Positions 7,805 to 16,021 of a stretch of 64,000 nt of DNA are shown here, in pieces. The position numbers and the translations under genes were made by a program. Numbering within the stretch: position 1 is the stretch's first letter; each line of letters begins with the position of its first letter. A model generated the notes under the pieces. That model was given only the letters and a program-made list of their open reading frames with translations. It made no database searches and had not been told where the DNA came from. The DNA comes from SZUA-229 sp964531165 (GTDB lineage: Bacteria; Pseudomonadota; Gammaproteobacteria; SZUA-229), in contig CAZHEA010000003.1 in the NCBI GenBank assembly GCA_964531165.1, positions 1 through 64,000 on the forward strand. The letters are read 5' to 3'.

Positions 7805-8554
7805 ATGCTTTTCGATCTCCTACAGTTAACGCTAGTTGAGCTCATCTTTTCCGTCGTTATTATTTTTCTGGCTTATACCGTTAAAGGTCTGTCCGGCTTT
7901 GGTTCCGGCTTGATTGCCATCCCGTTTCTTGCGCTGATATTTCCAGTTGCGTTTATTGTGCCGGTGTTAGGTTTATTAAGTTACAGCGGTACGATTATGC
8001 AAAGTGTGCATTTACGTAAACAGGTGGCATGGCGGGATCTGTTACCGTTATTGCCATTTTCCTTTATCGGAATTTCTGTTGCCGTGTGGTTGCTGGTTAC
8101 GGTTGATCAAAATACATTAATACTTTATTTGGGTCTGTTTGTCGTTAGCTATTCTGTTTATTCACTTTTGCCGTTGCCCGAGCCAACCGGCAACCGTGGC
8201 TGGGCAGTGTTGGCAGGAGGCCTGGGCGGTATGGTGGGGGCTTTGTTTGGCACCGGCGGACCATTTTATGTGGTGTATTTAAAAATGCGTCAGCTGGATA
8301 AAGGTGTTTTTCGTGCCACTATAGCGATGATATTCTTATTCGATGGTGGTGTACGTATTGTTGGTTATGCAATTAATGGCCTGTATTCATTACAGGTTTT
8401 GTGGATGTTATTGGTGCTATTCCCCATTTTGTTTGCCGGGCTTTATGTTGGTCATCATTTACATATTAAAGTTAACCAACAGCGCTTTAATCAGATGATT
8501 AGCGTGTTATTGCTGGTTAGTGGTTTTATGTTAATTTATAAGTCTTTTTTGTAA
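7805..8554 (+). CDS. TSUP/TauE-SafE family membrane permease
   Basis: 249 residues, almost entirely hydrophobic, with about eight membrane helices in two repeats. Each repeat carries the glycine-rich signature of the family (VKGLSGFGSGLIAIPFLAL near residues 27-45; GGMVGALFGTGGPFYVVYL near 138-156). TSUP proteins export or import small sulfur-containing or organic anions such as sulfite, sulfoacetate or thiosulfate. Nothing nearby identifies the substrate. The start at 7805 fits the hydrophobic N-terminus but has no clear ribosome-binding site. It converges on the gene at 8618. Confidence 0.85.
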   Translation: MLFDLLQLTLVELIFSVVIIFLAYTVKGLSGFGSGLIAIPFLALIFPVAFIVPVLGLLSYSGTIMQSVHLRKQVAWRDLLPLLPFSFIGISVAVWLLVTVDQNTLILYLGLFVVSYSVYSLLPLPEPTGNRGWAVLAGGLGGMVGALFGTGGPFYVVYLKMRQLDKGVFRATIAMIFLFDGGVRIVGYAINGLYSLQVLWMLLVLFPILFAGLYVGHHLHIKVNQQRFNQMISVLLLVSGFMLIYKSFL

Positions 8555-8617
8555 ATGTTGTTCAATTTTTTGTTCAGAGTTCTAAAATTAATATTTTTTT
8601 AATATGCTATTTTTATT

Positions 8618-9424
8618 TTATGTGGCGAGTTTTACTCGTGCTGTTATAACCCGTGTTTGAATTGTCCTGGCAATTAACAGGCTTAACAGTATCAGCCATA
8701 TTCCACTACCTATTGTTCCGCTACCGATAATTAGTGTATCTGCTACCGGATGATAATTGTCATAGCCGTCATCTCTAAAGTTATCCTCCAGAGGCAGTGC
8801 ATTGATTGAATAATCATCATAAGGGCCGTAGCTAACAACTCTGGTGTTAAACTCAGCATCGTAAAGCTCGATACGTATGTCGTAGTACCCCGTATCGTAT
8901 CCATTTTCAAGTACGGTATCGATAACAAAAGTATCGAATGAGCTGTCTGCATAAATAGGGTAGCTTGCACTGCTGGCATAATAATTCCATGGCCCGCCTT
9001 CATAACTCAAATAGAGTTTGGCATATACATAGGCATTACTGAATATGGTATCGGCATCTACGGTAATACTGAAGTGATGATAAAACCCGTCATAGTCAAG
9101 ATCGCTCAGTAGTTCGGTTGTTACATTATATATGCTGAAATCAATGCTGCTGCTATAGCTTGCTTCAGCCTGATATTTCTCGCTGCTGGCGGTTTCACTT
9201 CGGTAGCCCTGTTTTACAAAGGCGGTTGAGCGGTTAGGTTTAGCCAGCTTTAATTGAGTGGTTATATCAATGTTGCCGGCGTTGCTGCTGGCATAGCTGA
9301 TAGACAGGTTCTGGCTTGCGGTTTGTGTTTCTGCGCTGATGGCTGTTGTTGATAGTAGTAGTAACATACCTGTAATAGCTGAAACAGTATATTGTAGATT
9401 TTTTGTTTTAATTGATGGTGACAT
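8618..9424 (-). CDS. Choice-of-anchor-H-like exported protein
   Basis: 268 residues. A signal peptide (about 1-31, ending TAISA) is followed by a Ser/Ala-rich region. From about residue 108 comes an immunoglobulin-like segment, DLDYDGFYHHFSITVDAD, with repeated Tyr/Asp-rich strands and YDIRIELYDAE, ending in SINALPLED. This matches what I know of the 'choice-of-anchor H' family. The C-terminus (about 235-268) has a Gly/Ser stretch, a hydrophobic helix (IWLILLSLLIA) and a basic tail, resembling a GlyGly-CTERM-like surface anchor, though degenerate. The role is unknown; it is probably displayed on the cell surface. A PhoP-box-like repeat lies 55-71 bases upstream of the start. Confidence 0.65.
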   Translation of the reverse strand: MSPSIKTKNLQYTVSAITGMLLLLSTTAISAETQTASQNLSISYASSNAGNIDITTQLKLAKPNRSTAFVKQGYRSETASSEKYQAEASYSSSIDFSIYNVTTELLSDLDYDGFYHHFSITVDADTIFSNAYVYAKLYLSYEGGPWNYYASSASYPIYADSSFDTFVIDTVLENGYDTGYYDIRIELYDAEFNTRVVSYGPYDDYSINALPLEDNFRDDGYDNYHPVADTLIIGSGTIGSGIWLILLSLLIARTIQTRVITARVKLAT

Positions 9425-9478
9425 AACGTTGCCCGCTTTATTTATTGTTAATACGGGTTTATTTGAACATAGCTTAAC

Positions 9479-9495
9479 TGAACGTAAGCTGAACG
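9479..9495 (-). promoter_or_regulatory. PhoP-box-like direct repeat upstream of the anchor-H gene
   Basis: Read on the minus strand: CGTTCA-GCTTA-CGTTCA, two identical hexamers with an 11-base period. A third TGTTCA lies 10 bases beyond (9469-9464). The architecture equals the enterobacterial PhoP box, (T/G)GTTTA-N5-(T/G)GTTTA. It lies 55-71 bases before the start at 9424, next to a PhoP-like regulator gene. No good -10 sits at the expected distance. Confidence 0.4.
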
Positions 9496-9546
9496 GTATA
9501 TGGACTAGTGTAACTGCCGGTGTGTTGTAGCTCCTATATGTTGAAA

Positions 9547-10860
9547 TTAGAGGATGATCAGAATATCTATGCCGCCTGCAGGGCTTTGTGTAATGTGCAT
9601 TTCACCCTGATAGGCATCAACAATATTAGCCACAATAGACAGACCGATGCCATGTCCGGCGACGTTTTCATCCGCACGTTTTCCCCGTTGTAGCAGGGTC
9701 TCAATTTGGGCAGTGGGTATCCCCGGGCCATCATCGATAATGTGAATGCAGAGTTTATTGGACTTGTGCTCTGCACTGATATCAATGCTATGTTTAGACC
9801 ACTTAAATGCATTATCCAGCAGGTTACCAAACAGTTCCATCAGGTCACCTTCATCGCCTTTAAAGGTAAGCTCTTTGTCGATGTGGATATTCAGTTGTAA
9901 TGTTTTGTGGTAATAAACTTTGTGTAATGAATCGAGTATGCGCGTGATCAATTGCCTGATATTTAGTTCGCTGGCACTGTTACTGATGCCGGAAGTGGCG
10001 GCATGTTGTAGTTGATATTCTACAATGCTGTTCATCCGCTTTACCTGTTCAAGCATATTTTGAGAATCTTTTTCGCTGCTATCAAGTCCACTTTGTAATA
10101 CTGCCAGTGGTGTTTTAAGGCTATGGGCAAGATCGCCGAGTGCATTTCGATAGCGTGATTTCTGATCCCGTTCCTGTTGCAGTAATAGATTAATATTGCG
10201 GGTTAACTGCTCGATTTCACGGGGATAGATTTGCTGAATATTTTGTTGCTTACCGGTTTCTATATTATTTAATTCACTTTTGACCCGGCGTAGCGGCAAT
10301 AAGCCCCAGCGTAAAATAATCGCCTGACTAACTAACAGTAAAATTGCCATCGCCACTAACCAGCCCCATAACGTTGTACGAAACTTTTTAAGTTGTTTCT
10401 CAAACGAGACCAGATCAGTGGCGATGTTAAACGTAAGCGGAATATTGTGACTGTCGGTTACCCAGTTAATACCATAAGCAAAAGTGTAGAAACTTTGCTG
10501 TTGAACAGTAACCTGCTGGAAACGTTTTGTGCCGCTCTTTAATACGTCTGCAGTCGGCAGGACAGCACCCAGGGCGGATGACGATTGCCAGATGTTTTTT
10601 CCTGTGGCATCGGTGATATATGCATAGACACCGGAGCTGGGTAATCCCAGCAGTGCATCGAGTTCATTAGACGGCATCATCACGCCATCATCGCTGACAT
10701 CTGCTGCTGCCAATAGTGCATATAACTGACTGGTTAACTGATCCCGCAGGGCGCTTTCGGCACTGTTAATATAGGCACGATTTAAGGCGGCGGCGGTAAG
10801 TGTGATAAAAATAATCAATACGGCGGCGGCACTTAAACTGATACGTAAGTTTAACGACAT
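9547..10860 (-). CDS. PhoQ-like sensor histidine kinase
   Basis: 437 residues. The first membrane helix is about 8-27, a periplasmic sensor domain about 28-164, the second helix about 165-184, then a HAMP-like linker. The dimerisation domain has ALGDLAHSLKTPLAVL with phosphoacceptor His246. The ATPase domain has the N box LFGNLLDNAFKW (343-354), G1 DDGPGIP (376-382) and G2 GHGIGL (402-407). The sensor and the HSLKTP box place it with PhoQ-type kinases, which answer Mg2+ limitation or envelope stress in other bacteria; the stimulus here is not known. It starts 3 bases after the response-regulator stop, so the two are co-translated. Confidence 0.9.
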   Translation of the reverse strand: MSLNLRISLSAAAVLIIFITLTAAALNRAYINSAESALRDQLTSQLYALLAAADVSDDGVMMPSNELDALLGLPSSGVYAYITDATGKNIWQSSSALGAVLPTADVLKSGTKRFQQVTVQQQSFYTFAYGINWVTDSHNIPLTFNIATDLVSFEKQLKKFRTTLWGWLVAMAILLLVSQAIILRWGLLPLRRVKSELNNIETGKQQNIQQIYPREIEQLTRNINLLLQQERDQKSRYRNALGDLAHSLKTPLAVLQSGLDSSEKDSQNMLEQVKRMNSIVEYQLQHAATSGISNSASELNIRQLITRILDSLHKVYYHKTLQLNIHIDKELTFKGDEGDLMELFGNLLDNAFKWSKHSIDISAEHKSNKLCIHIIDDGPGIPTAQIETLLQRGKRADENVAGHGIGLSIVANIVDAYQGEMHITQSPAGGIDILIIL

Positions 10861-10863
10861 GAA

Positions 10864-11553
10864 TCAGCTGTCCGCCGGTTGCTGACAGAGTGTGAAGCGA
10901 TAGCCCCGATTACGCAGAGTTTCGATGGGCTTAAGTGAGCCATCCGCATCGAGTTTTTTACGCAGCCGGCCGATTAACACTTCGATAACATTACTGTCGC
11001 GGTCGTCATCATGGGGGTAAAGATAATCTGCCAGTCGTGTTTTCGAAACCGCTTCACTGCAATGGCGCATCAGATATTCCAGTAACCGATATTCATATGC
11101 GGTGACGTCGATGAGTTGTTGATCGCGCAATACCTGTTGAGTATCCGGCTTAATTGTGATGCCGCCACAACTTAGTTCACTGGTAGCAGAGCCGGCAGCA
11201 CGCCGTAACAGGGCTTTTATTCGCGCCAGCAATTCTTCCATTTGAAATGGTTTTACCAGATAGTCATCGGCACCGGCTTCCAGTCCTTCGACTTTTTCCT
11301 GCCAGCGACTCCGTGCTGTCAGAATGAGCACCGGTAATGTCTTACCCTGTTGACGGAGTTTTTTGATGATTTCAATGCCGTTCATACCGGGCAGACCGAT
11401 ATCAATAATGGCACCGTCCAGCGGGTATTCACTGGCAAAATAGTAACCTTCGTTACCATCGCTACTGGTGTCGACGATATAGGATTCTGATTCAAGACGG
11501 GCTTTAATATCGGCAAGTAGCGGTGGCTCGTCTTCTATTATTAGAATACGCAT
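10864..11553 (-). CDS. PhoP-like OmpR-family response regulator
   Basis: 229 residues. Receiver domain 1-115 has the acidic pocket at E7-D8, phosphoacceptor D51, T79 and K101. The segment LTARSRWQEKVEGLEAGAD is characteristic of PhoP/QseB-type regulators. A winged-helix DNA-binding domain (about 130-225) has the SNVIEVLIGRLRKKL recognition helix and the YRF wing end. It is expected to bind direct repeats as a dimer. The gene lies between a PepSY-domain mini-gene (8 bases upstream) and the kinase (3 bases downstream), giving the order PepSY-regulator-kinase. Two PhoP-box-like repeats nearby (9479-9495 and 12409-12425) are candidate targets. Confidence 0.92.
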   Translation of the reverse strand: MRILIIEDEPPLLADIKARLESESYIVDTSSDGNEGYYFASEYPLDGAIIDIGLPGMNGIEIIKKLRQQGKTLPVLILTARSRWQEKVEGLEAGADDYLVKPFQMEELLARIKALLRRAAGSATSELSCGGITIKPDTQQVLRDQQLIDVTAYEYRLLEYLMRHCSEAVSKTRLADYLYPHDDDRDSNVIEVLIGRLRKKLDADGSLKPIETLRNRGYRFTLCQQPADS

Positions 11554-11561
11554 AATAATAT

Positions 11562-11780
11562 TTAGTTTACGACTTTTCCATTTTTAGCATCGATCACAAT
11601 AACTCGAACATCACCGCTGGCACTGAGAATTTTTACCCGATAGGTGCTGCTGGTCTGTTTAACTGAAAGCACCCTCCCGGGATGGCTTTGCTGGGCAATG
11701 TTCATTGCCTGATGTTTGTCTATCGCCAGCGCGACAGATGTGAATAATAAGAGGATCAGGAGTAGCAGTGTTGATTTCAT
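11562..11780 (-). CDS. PepSY-domain small periplasmic protein
   Basis: 72 residues: a signal peptide of about 19 residues, then a single PepSY domain with the pattern DKHQAMNIAQQSHPGRVLSV...YRVKILSASGDVRVIVIDAKNGKVV. That is one helix plus a curled sheet. Small PepSY proteins often sit next to two-component systems and may modulate the sensor or be induced by it. It is the first gene of the operon with the regulator and kinase. On the minus strand GGTTTAACTTTACC lies just before the start; it may act as the ribosome-binding region. Confidence 0.85.
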   Translation of the reverse strand: MKSTLLLLILLLFTSVALAIDKHQAMNIAQQSHPGRVLSVKQTSSTYRVKILSASGDVRVIVIDAKNGKVVN

Positions 11781-11873
11781 AATTCGTGGGTAAAGTTAAA
11801 CCTGCTGTAAGTGTACACTGCACAGGCATGAGCTTCCATGTTTTGCCCGCATGCAATGATAAATGACAGCGCA

Positions 11874-12341
11874 TTAGTAACGCTGATAAATGATATTGGC
11901 ATGATTGGTCTGCAGGCCAAATATGAGCTTTAACTGGTGCGGAGTGTAGGTGCTGATCGTCCCATAGTGATGGGCAGCTGGTCGTGTAAACGTTACAATT
12001 TGACGATGCGCCCTGGTGTGGCCATAAGAATGAGACCTGTTGTAACCATAGGAATTAGACTGCGAGTGTTGTACAGCCCGGTGTCGATTATGTTGATGCT
12101 GGTATGAGTGTGATGGTTGATGACGTAGCCTGTTTGTAGAGTGGTTATAAGAATTATTCTGCTGGCGGCTGCGGTGGTGTTTTTCAGTTTTGAGATTATG
12201 TTTGCGTTCAGACTGATTATGGCCATCATTACGGTTGTCGGCCTGCGCGCTGACAGGTGCTATCAGCGCGGCGGTAATCAGCAGGCTGGTAATAAGTGTG
12301 GCAGTCAGTAACGGTGTTTTTAGATGATTAATCGCTTGCAT
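11874..12341 (-). CDS. Histidine-rich exported protein of unknown function
   Basis: 155 residues if the second ATG (12341) is used. GGAG (12349-12352) lies only one base from the first ATG (12347) but seven from the second, so the second is preferred. A signal peptide with a long hydrophobic core runs to about residue 35 (PVSAQA). The mature part is low-complexity His/Asn/Arg/Ser/Tyr sequence with about 18 histidines and no cysteine or acidic metal site. The last ~40 residues (YGTISTYTPHQLKLIFGLQ) look more ordered. I do not recognise a family. Periplasmic metal (Ni, Co, Zn, Cu) buffering is plausible from composition only. It lies directly upstream of the PepSY-PhoPQ-like operon with a PhoP-like box. 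Confidence 0.7.
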   Translation of the reverse strand: MQAINHLKTPLLTATLITSLLITAALIAPVSAQADNRNDGHNQSERKHNLKTEKHHRSRQQNNSYNHSTNRLRHQPSHSYQHQHNRHRAVQHSQSNSYGYNRSHSYGHTRAHRQIVTFTRPAAHHYGTISTYTPHQLKLIFGLQTNHANIIYQRY

Positions 12342-12408
12342 TTTCATTCTCCAGTATCAGTAACGTTAAACGGCTATTGCCGATGATTAAAAGTTAGCAC
12401 GACTTAGA

Positions 12409-12425
12409 TGAATGAAAGCTGAACG
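12409..12425 (-). promoter_or_regulatory. PhoP-box-like direct repeat upstream of the His-rich gene
   Basis: Minus strand: CGTTCA-GCTTT-CATTCA, again an 11-base period and sharing CGTTCAGCTT with the site at 9479-9495. Twelve bases downstream is TAACTT, a possible -10, matching the known PhoP-box-to-minus-10 distance. It lies 68-84 bases before the preferred start at 12341, in the intergenic region shared with the divergent DUF2157 gene. Confidence 0.42.
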
Positions 12426-12520
12426 ACTGAGAGTGCTATTAATATCAAGGGTTTAATAAATTTATGAATACACTCCTGAATCGTTTATAGTGAGACCCGT
12501 TCTGAAGAGATAAACAAACT

Positions 12521-13702
12521 ATGAGTCTGTTAAAGAAAATTGCTGAGTGGCAACGCGAAAATATTATTGATGACAATACCGCAGAGCAGATTATTAAATA
12601 TGAGCAGCAGCATTCAAAGCCGATGGTGTTATGGGCATTCGGCGGCATGGGGGCATTCGCAATTATTGTCGGGCTGGTGTCGATTATTGCGGCAAACTGG
12701 ATTTATGCTGCGGACTGGCTAAAAATAGCGGCGGCTTTATTGATCTGTTTCAGCCTTGCGGTGTCACTGTACTTTATCAGTGTTAAACATATTGTGGAGG
12801 AGGGGCATCAGCGCACTGAAAAAGGCTGGATAAAAGAAATTCTGGTAATGCTGTATTACGGTTTCAGTCTCGCCAGCATGGCACTGGTGGGTCAGGTGTA
12901 TCAGTTAGGGGGCAGCATTAGTGATTTGTTATTGCTCTGGTCAGTTGTCACCATTCCACTGGTTTTGTTAGCGCAGGGGCGTTTTATTGCAGTGTTGTGG
13001 GTTGTTGCAACGGCGACAACTTATATGATGAATATTAATGTGCTGGATGATTATTTATACGCAACGCAAATGAAGCTGGTTTATCGGGATACGTTATTGT
13101 TGGCTTTATATGTTCTGGCACCGGTTTTGTTTATTCTTATTTCCCGGATTCGCTGGCTGGTTCGGCATAAAGTAGATGCAGCGGAAACGATTTCCCGATT
13201 CAGCTGGTTGGCAATTAGCGTATTCGGGTTTTTATTTCAGTTTATATGGTATGAATGGAACACAGTTTATTTTGCAAATCATTTAATTTTTTTATGCTTT
13301 ATGGTGTTAGCTCCCGTTGTTTATTTCATTCCGCAACTATATGCAAATCAACATGCCAATGTACACCTGGCGATGCGCGTTGTTTTAATCAGCGTTTTTG
13401 TTAACGGTGCGACGGCCGCCTGGTTTAATTATCACATAGAGCTGGTGGGGGCATTAAGTAACCTATTGTATCTTTGTGTGCTTGCCTGGGCCGCCATTAA
13501 AATAAAGTCTACGGCTTTGTTTAATGTGATGACAGCGGCTATCAGCTTGCGCATCTTAGTAATTTATTTTGAAGTTTTCGGCTCAATGCTGGAAACCGGT
13601 TTCGGTTTGTTGATTGGCGGCGTACTGACTTTGTTGATTTCCTGGTGGTGGTTTAAACGTTCGAATAAACTGGCTGTGCGTTTGTCAGCTGCCGGAGAAT
13701 AA
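12521..13702 (+). CDS. DUF2157 membrane protein
   Basis: 393 residues. A short soluble N-terminus (about 1-35, KIAEWQRENIIDDNTAEQIIKYEQQ) is the conserved amphipathic start of the DUF2157 family. About ten or eleven hydrophobic helices follow through the rest of the chain. No catalytic or transport motif is recognisable. One base separates it from the downstream GDYXXLXY gene, and the two families are commonly paired, so they probably act together in the inner membrane; the function is unknown. AAGAGATAAACAAAC precedes the ATG and contains a usable AGAG. Confidence 0.82.
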   Translation: MSLLKKIAEWQRENIIDDNTAEQIIKYEQQHSKPMVLWAFGGMGAFAIIVGLVSIIAANWIYAADWLKIAAALLICFSLAVSLYFISVKHIVEEGHQRTEKGWIKEILVMLYYGFSLASMALVGQVYQLGGSISDLLLLWSVVTIPLVLLAQGRFIAVLWVVATATTYMMNINVLDDYLYATQMKLVYRDTLLLALYVLAPVLFILISRIRWLVRHKVDAAETISRFSWLAISVFGFLFQFIWYEWNTVYFANHLIFLCFMVLAPVVYFIPQLYANQHANVHLAMRVVLISVFVNGATAAWFNYHIELVGALSNLLYLCVLAWAAIKIKSTALFNVMTAAISLRILVIYFEVFGSMLETGFGLLIGGVLTLLISWWWFKRSNKLAVRLSAAGE

Positions 13703-13703
13703 T

Positions 13704-14282
13704 ATGTCGAGAAATAAAATTATTTTAATAGCGGTCGCTTTGCCTTTTATTGTGCTTTGCTTATTAGTGGTGCGTGCTGAATATAATATTAGAAATGGTG
13801 AGCAATGGAGCTTTGAAATTACCGGCTATGACCCGCGAGACTTATTGCGCGGCCATTACCTGCAGTTTAATTTGAAATATAACTGGCAGGATAATAAAAA
13901 TAACTGTAAAACTAATCAGGATTGCTGTTTATGTTTAACTGAAAATTCGTCAGCCTATCCGGATGTACATAAAACAGCCTGCGATATAGCCAGGCAGCAA
14001 TGTGATGGTTATATGCTGATGGATAGTGATAATGTGCTCAAACGTTTTTATATTCCTGAGGACAGTGCGAAAACAGCAGAAAAATTATTACGCGATGCAC
14101 GTAGTCAACAGCAGGTGTATCTAAGTGTCTCAATTAATAAAAAAGGTCAGCCTACTATTATTGATTTGTTTATCAATCAACAGTCAATTAGCGAAATTTT
14201 AAAGATGCAGCAGGAAGACTGGCCAGAAAACCGGCAGGAAAACCGGCAGGAAAATCGACCAGAAAATCGACAAGGCGAATAG
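13704..14282 (+). CDS. GDYXXLXY-domain membrane-anchored protein
   Basis: 192 residues. One N-terminal membrane helix (about 5-24) is followed by an extracytoplasmic domain. FEITGYDPRDLLRGHYLQFNLKY (about 38-60) is the family signature, here G-H-Y-L-Q-F-N-L-K-Y in place of the namesake GDYxxLxY. There is a cluster of six Cys between about 70 and 99 (NCKTNQDCCLC...ACDIARQQC), consistent with disulfides or metal. The C-terminus is four (P/Q)ENR repeats encoded by a 12-base tandem repeat. It is translationally close to the DUF2157 gene. Function is not established; the C-terminal repeat is probably length-variable between strains. Confidence 0.8.
   Translation: MSRNKIILIAVALPFIVLCLLVVRAEYNIRNGEQWSFEITGYDPRDLLRGHYLQFNLKYNWQDNKNNCKTNQDCCLCLTENSSAYPDVHKTACDIARQQCDGYMLMDSDNVLKRFYIPEDSAKTAEKLLRDARSQQQVYLSVSINKKGQPTIIDLFINQQSISEILKMQQEDWPENRQENRQENRPENRQGE
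14223..14270 (+). repeat. 12-base tandem repeat, four copies, in coding sequence
   Basis: Units at 14223, 14235, 14247 and 14259 read CCAGAAAACCGG, CAGGAAAACCGG, CAGGAAAATCGA and CCAGAAAATCGA. They encode PENR, QENR, QENR and PENR at the extreme C-terminus of the preceding gene product. Being in frame with a multiple of three, copy-number change would alter tail length but not the frame. Confidence 0.95.
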
Positions 14283-14413
14283 TCAAAGGCCTCGCTTATC
14301 AGCTTATTAATTCGCTGACTTAAACCAACAGTAAATCCGGCAATAGTGCCCGGTTAATGGTAAAATGTTTTTTGTGTAATACATGCAGGCAATTTACAAA
14401 AGAGTAAAAATAT

Positions 14414-15154
14414 ATGAACAATACTTGCTTGCAGTTAAAAGGCAGCGTAGTCACCACATTCATTCTTGAGCTCTACCACTACTCATCTGATATCTTCAGC
14501 CGTCAGCTAAGTGAAAAAATAAACCAGGCACCGGAGTTTTTTGCGCGCTCTCCAGTGGTTATCAGTCTGGAAAAATTCGAGCACGACGTGAATGATATTG
14601 ATTTGTTAGAAATGCTGGCTATTTGCCGGCAGTTCAATTTGCAGCCGATGGCTTTTAAAAGTTCCAGGCCGGATTTCGTTGCTGCGATACAACAGACCGG
14701 ACTGGCTCATTTATCTGCAAGTGCCATGCGCTCTGAAAGTATCGTCGCGCCGGTAGCTGATACGCCTGAAAAAATACCAGCAGAAATAGATTCAACGCAA
14801 GATGCACAATCACTTAAACCTGTATTACCTAAAAGTAAAATAATCACCAGACCCGTGCGCTCCGGTCAGCAGGTGTATGCGGAGGGCGGTGATTTAATTA
14901 TTTTGTCGCAGGTCAGCGAGGGCGCCGAAGTACTGGCTGACGGTCATATTCATGTTTATGGCAGATTACGTGGCCGCGCACTGGCCGGGGTAAAAGGTGA
15001 TGAAACTGCGCGGGTATTCTGCAATAGTCTGGAAGCAGAATTAATTTCAATTGCGGGTAATTTTATGCTCAGTGATGCACTGCGGGAAAAAACCTGGAAA
15101 CATGCAGCACAAGTTTATCTCGATGCTAAGACCTTGCATGTGGAAGCGGTTTAA
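14414..15154 (+). CDS. minC: Septum-site determining protein MinC
   Basis: 246 residues, FtsZ polymerisation inhibitor. The N-terminal domain (about 1-105) carries the FtsZ-antagonising fold. A linker of about 30 residues rich in Pro/Ser/Asp follows. The C-terminal beta-helical domain (about 135-235) binds MinD and dimerises: the stretch VRSGQQVYAEGGDLIILSQVSEGAEVLADGHIHVYGRLRGRALAGVKGD has the conserved RSGQ and RGRAxAG motifs. It is first in a minC-minD-minE cluster with the usual order. Together they place the division septum at mid-cell. AGAG lies about ten bases before the ATG. Length is normal for the family. Confidence 0.97.
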   Translation: MNNTCLQLKGSVVTTFILELYHYSSDIFSRQLSEKINQAPEFFARSPVVISLEKFEHDVNDIDLLEMLAICRQFNLQPMAFKSSRPDFVAAIQQTGLAHLSASAMRSESIVAPVADTPEKIPAEIDSTQDAQSLKPVLPKSKIITRPVRSGQQVYAEGGDLIILSQVSEGAEVLADGHIHVYGRLRGRALAGVKGDETARVFCNSLEAELISIAGNFMLSDALREKTWKHAAQVYLDAKTLHVEAV

Positions 15155-15208
15155 TGAATACTTGCGGGCTTTATTTTTAATCACAATCTCATTTATAAGG
15201 AGCCAGCA

Positions 15209-16021
15209 TTGGCTGAAATTATTGTAGTAACCTCGGGTAAAGGTGGTGTGGGCAAAACCACTACCAGTGCAGCAATCGGCAGTGGTTTAGCACTGCGCGG
15301 ACATAAAACCGTGATTATAGATTTTGATGTGGGCCTGCGTAATCTGGATCTGATTATGGGCTGTGAGCGCCGGGTGGTTTATGACTTTGTTAATGTATTA
15401 AATAATGAAGCAAATTTAAATCAGGCTTTAATTAAAGATAAGCGTAATGACAAACTGTTTATTTTACCCGCTTCACAAACCCGGGATAAAGACGCGCTGA
15501 CTCAGGATGGCGTGCAGCGCATACTTAATGAGCTGGCGCAAACCTTTGAATATATCATTTGCGACTCACCTGCGGGCATCGAAAAAGGCGCGCAGATGGC
15601 GCTTTACTATGCGGATCAGGCAATAGTGGTGACCAACCCTGAAGTGTCTTCAGTGCGCGACTCTGATCGAATTTTGGGCATACTACAAAGTAAATCATTA
15701 CGTGCTGAAACCGGTGCTGAACCGGTTAAAGAGCATTTATTGTTAACCCGTTACAACCCGCAGCGGGTTGAAGACGGTGAAATGCTGAGTGTTGCTGATG
15801 TTGAGGATATACTGGCGATTCCTTTATTGGGTGTTATACCTGAGTCTGAAGCTGTACTGAAAGCTTCAAATCAGGGTGAACCGGTGATTTTTGATGAGCA
15901 GGCGGATGCGGGAATAGCATATAACGATGCGGTAGCTCGTCTATTGGGTGAAACTTTGGAATTTCGTTTTGTAGAGGTTGAAAAGAAAGGCTTTCTGAAA
16001 AGATTACTGGGAGCCCGGTAA
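15209..16021 (+). CDS. minD: Septum-site determining ATPase MinD
   Basis: 270 residues with a TTG start, chosen because AAGGAG (15197-15202) lies six bases upstream and the protein then begins in the family-typical way (MAEIIVVTSGKGG). The deviant Walker A motif GKGGVGKTT is at 10-18; switch regions DFDVGLRNLD and CDSPAGIE follow. The C-terminus (FLKRLLGAR) is the amphipathic membrane-targeting helix. ATP-bound MinD dimerises on the inner membrane, recruits MinC, and is released by MinE. Its stop overlaps the minE start by one base (TAATG), so expression is coupled. Confidence 0.98.
   Translation: MAEIIVVTSGKGGVGKTTTSAAIGSGLALRGHKTVIIDFDVGLRNLDLIMGCERRVVYDFVNVLNNEANLNQALIKDKRNDKLFILPASQTRDKDALTQDGVQRILNELAQTFEYIICDSPAGIEKGAQMALYYADQAIVVTNPEVSSVRDSDRILGILQSKSLRAETGAEPVKEHLLLTRYNPQRVEDGEMLSVADVEDILAIPLLGVIPESEAVLKASNQGEPVIFDEQADAGIAYNDAVARLLGETLEFRFVEVEKKGFLKRLLGAR

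Noticed and set aside
8558..8577. TGTTCA direct repeat as another PhoP-like box
   Set aside because: The period is 12 bases, not 11, and it sits between the 3' ends of convergent genes.
11789..12371. GTTTAAC-(T/G)TTAC shared upstream of the PepSY and His-rich genes as an operator
   Set aside because: Both copies lie inside the presumed untranslated leaders very near the start codons, one probably doubling as part of the ribosome-binding region; similarity could be chance.
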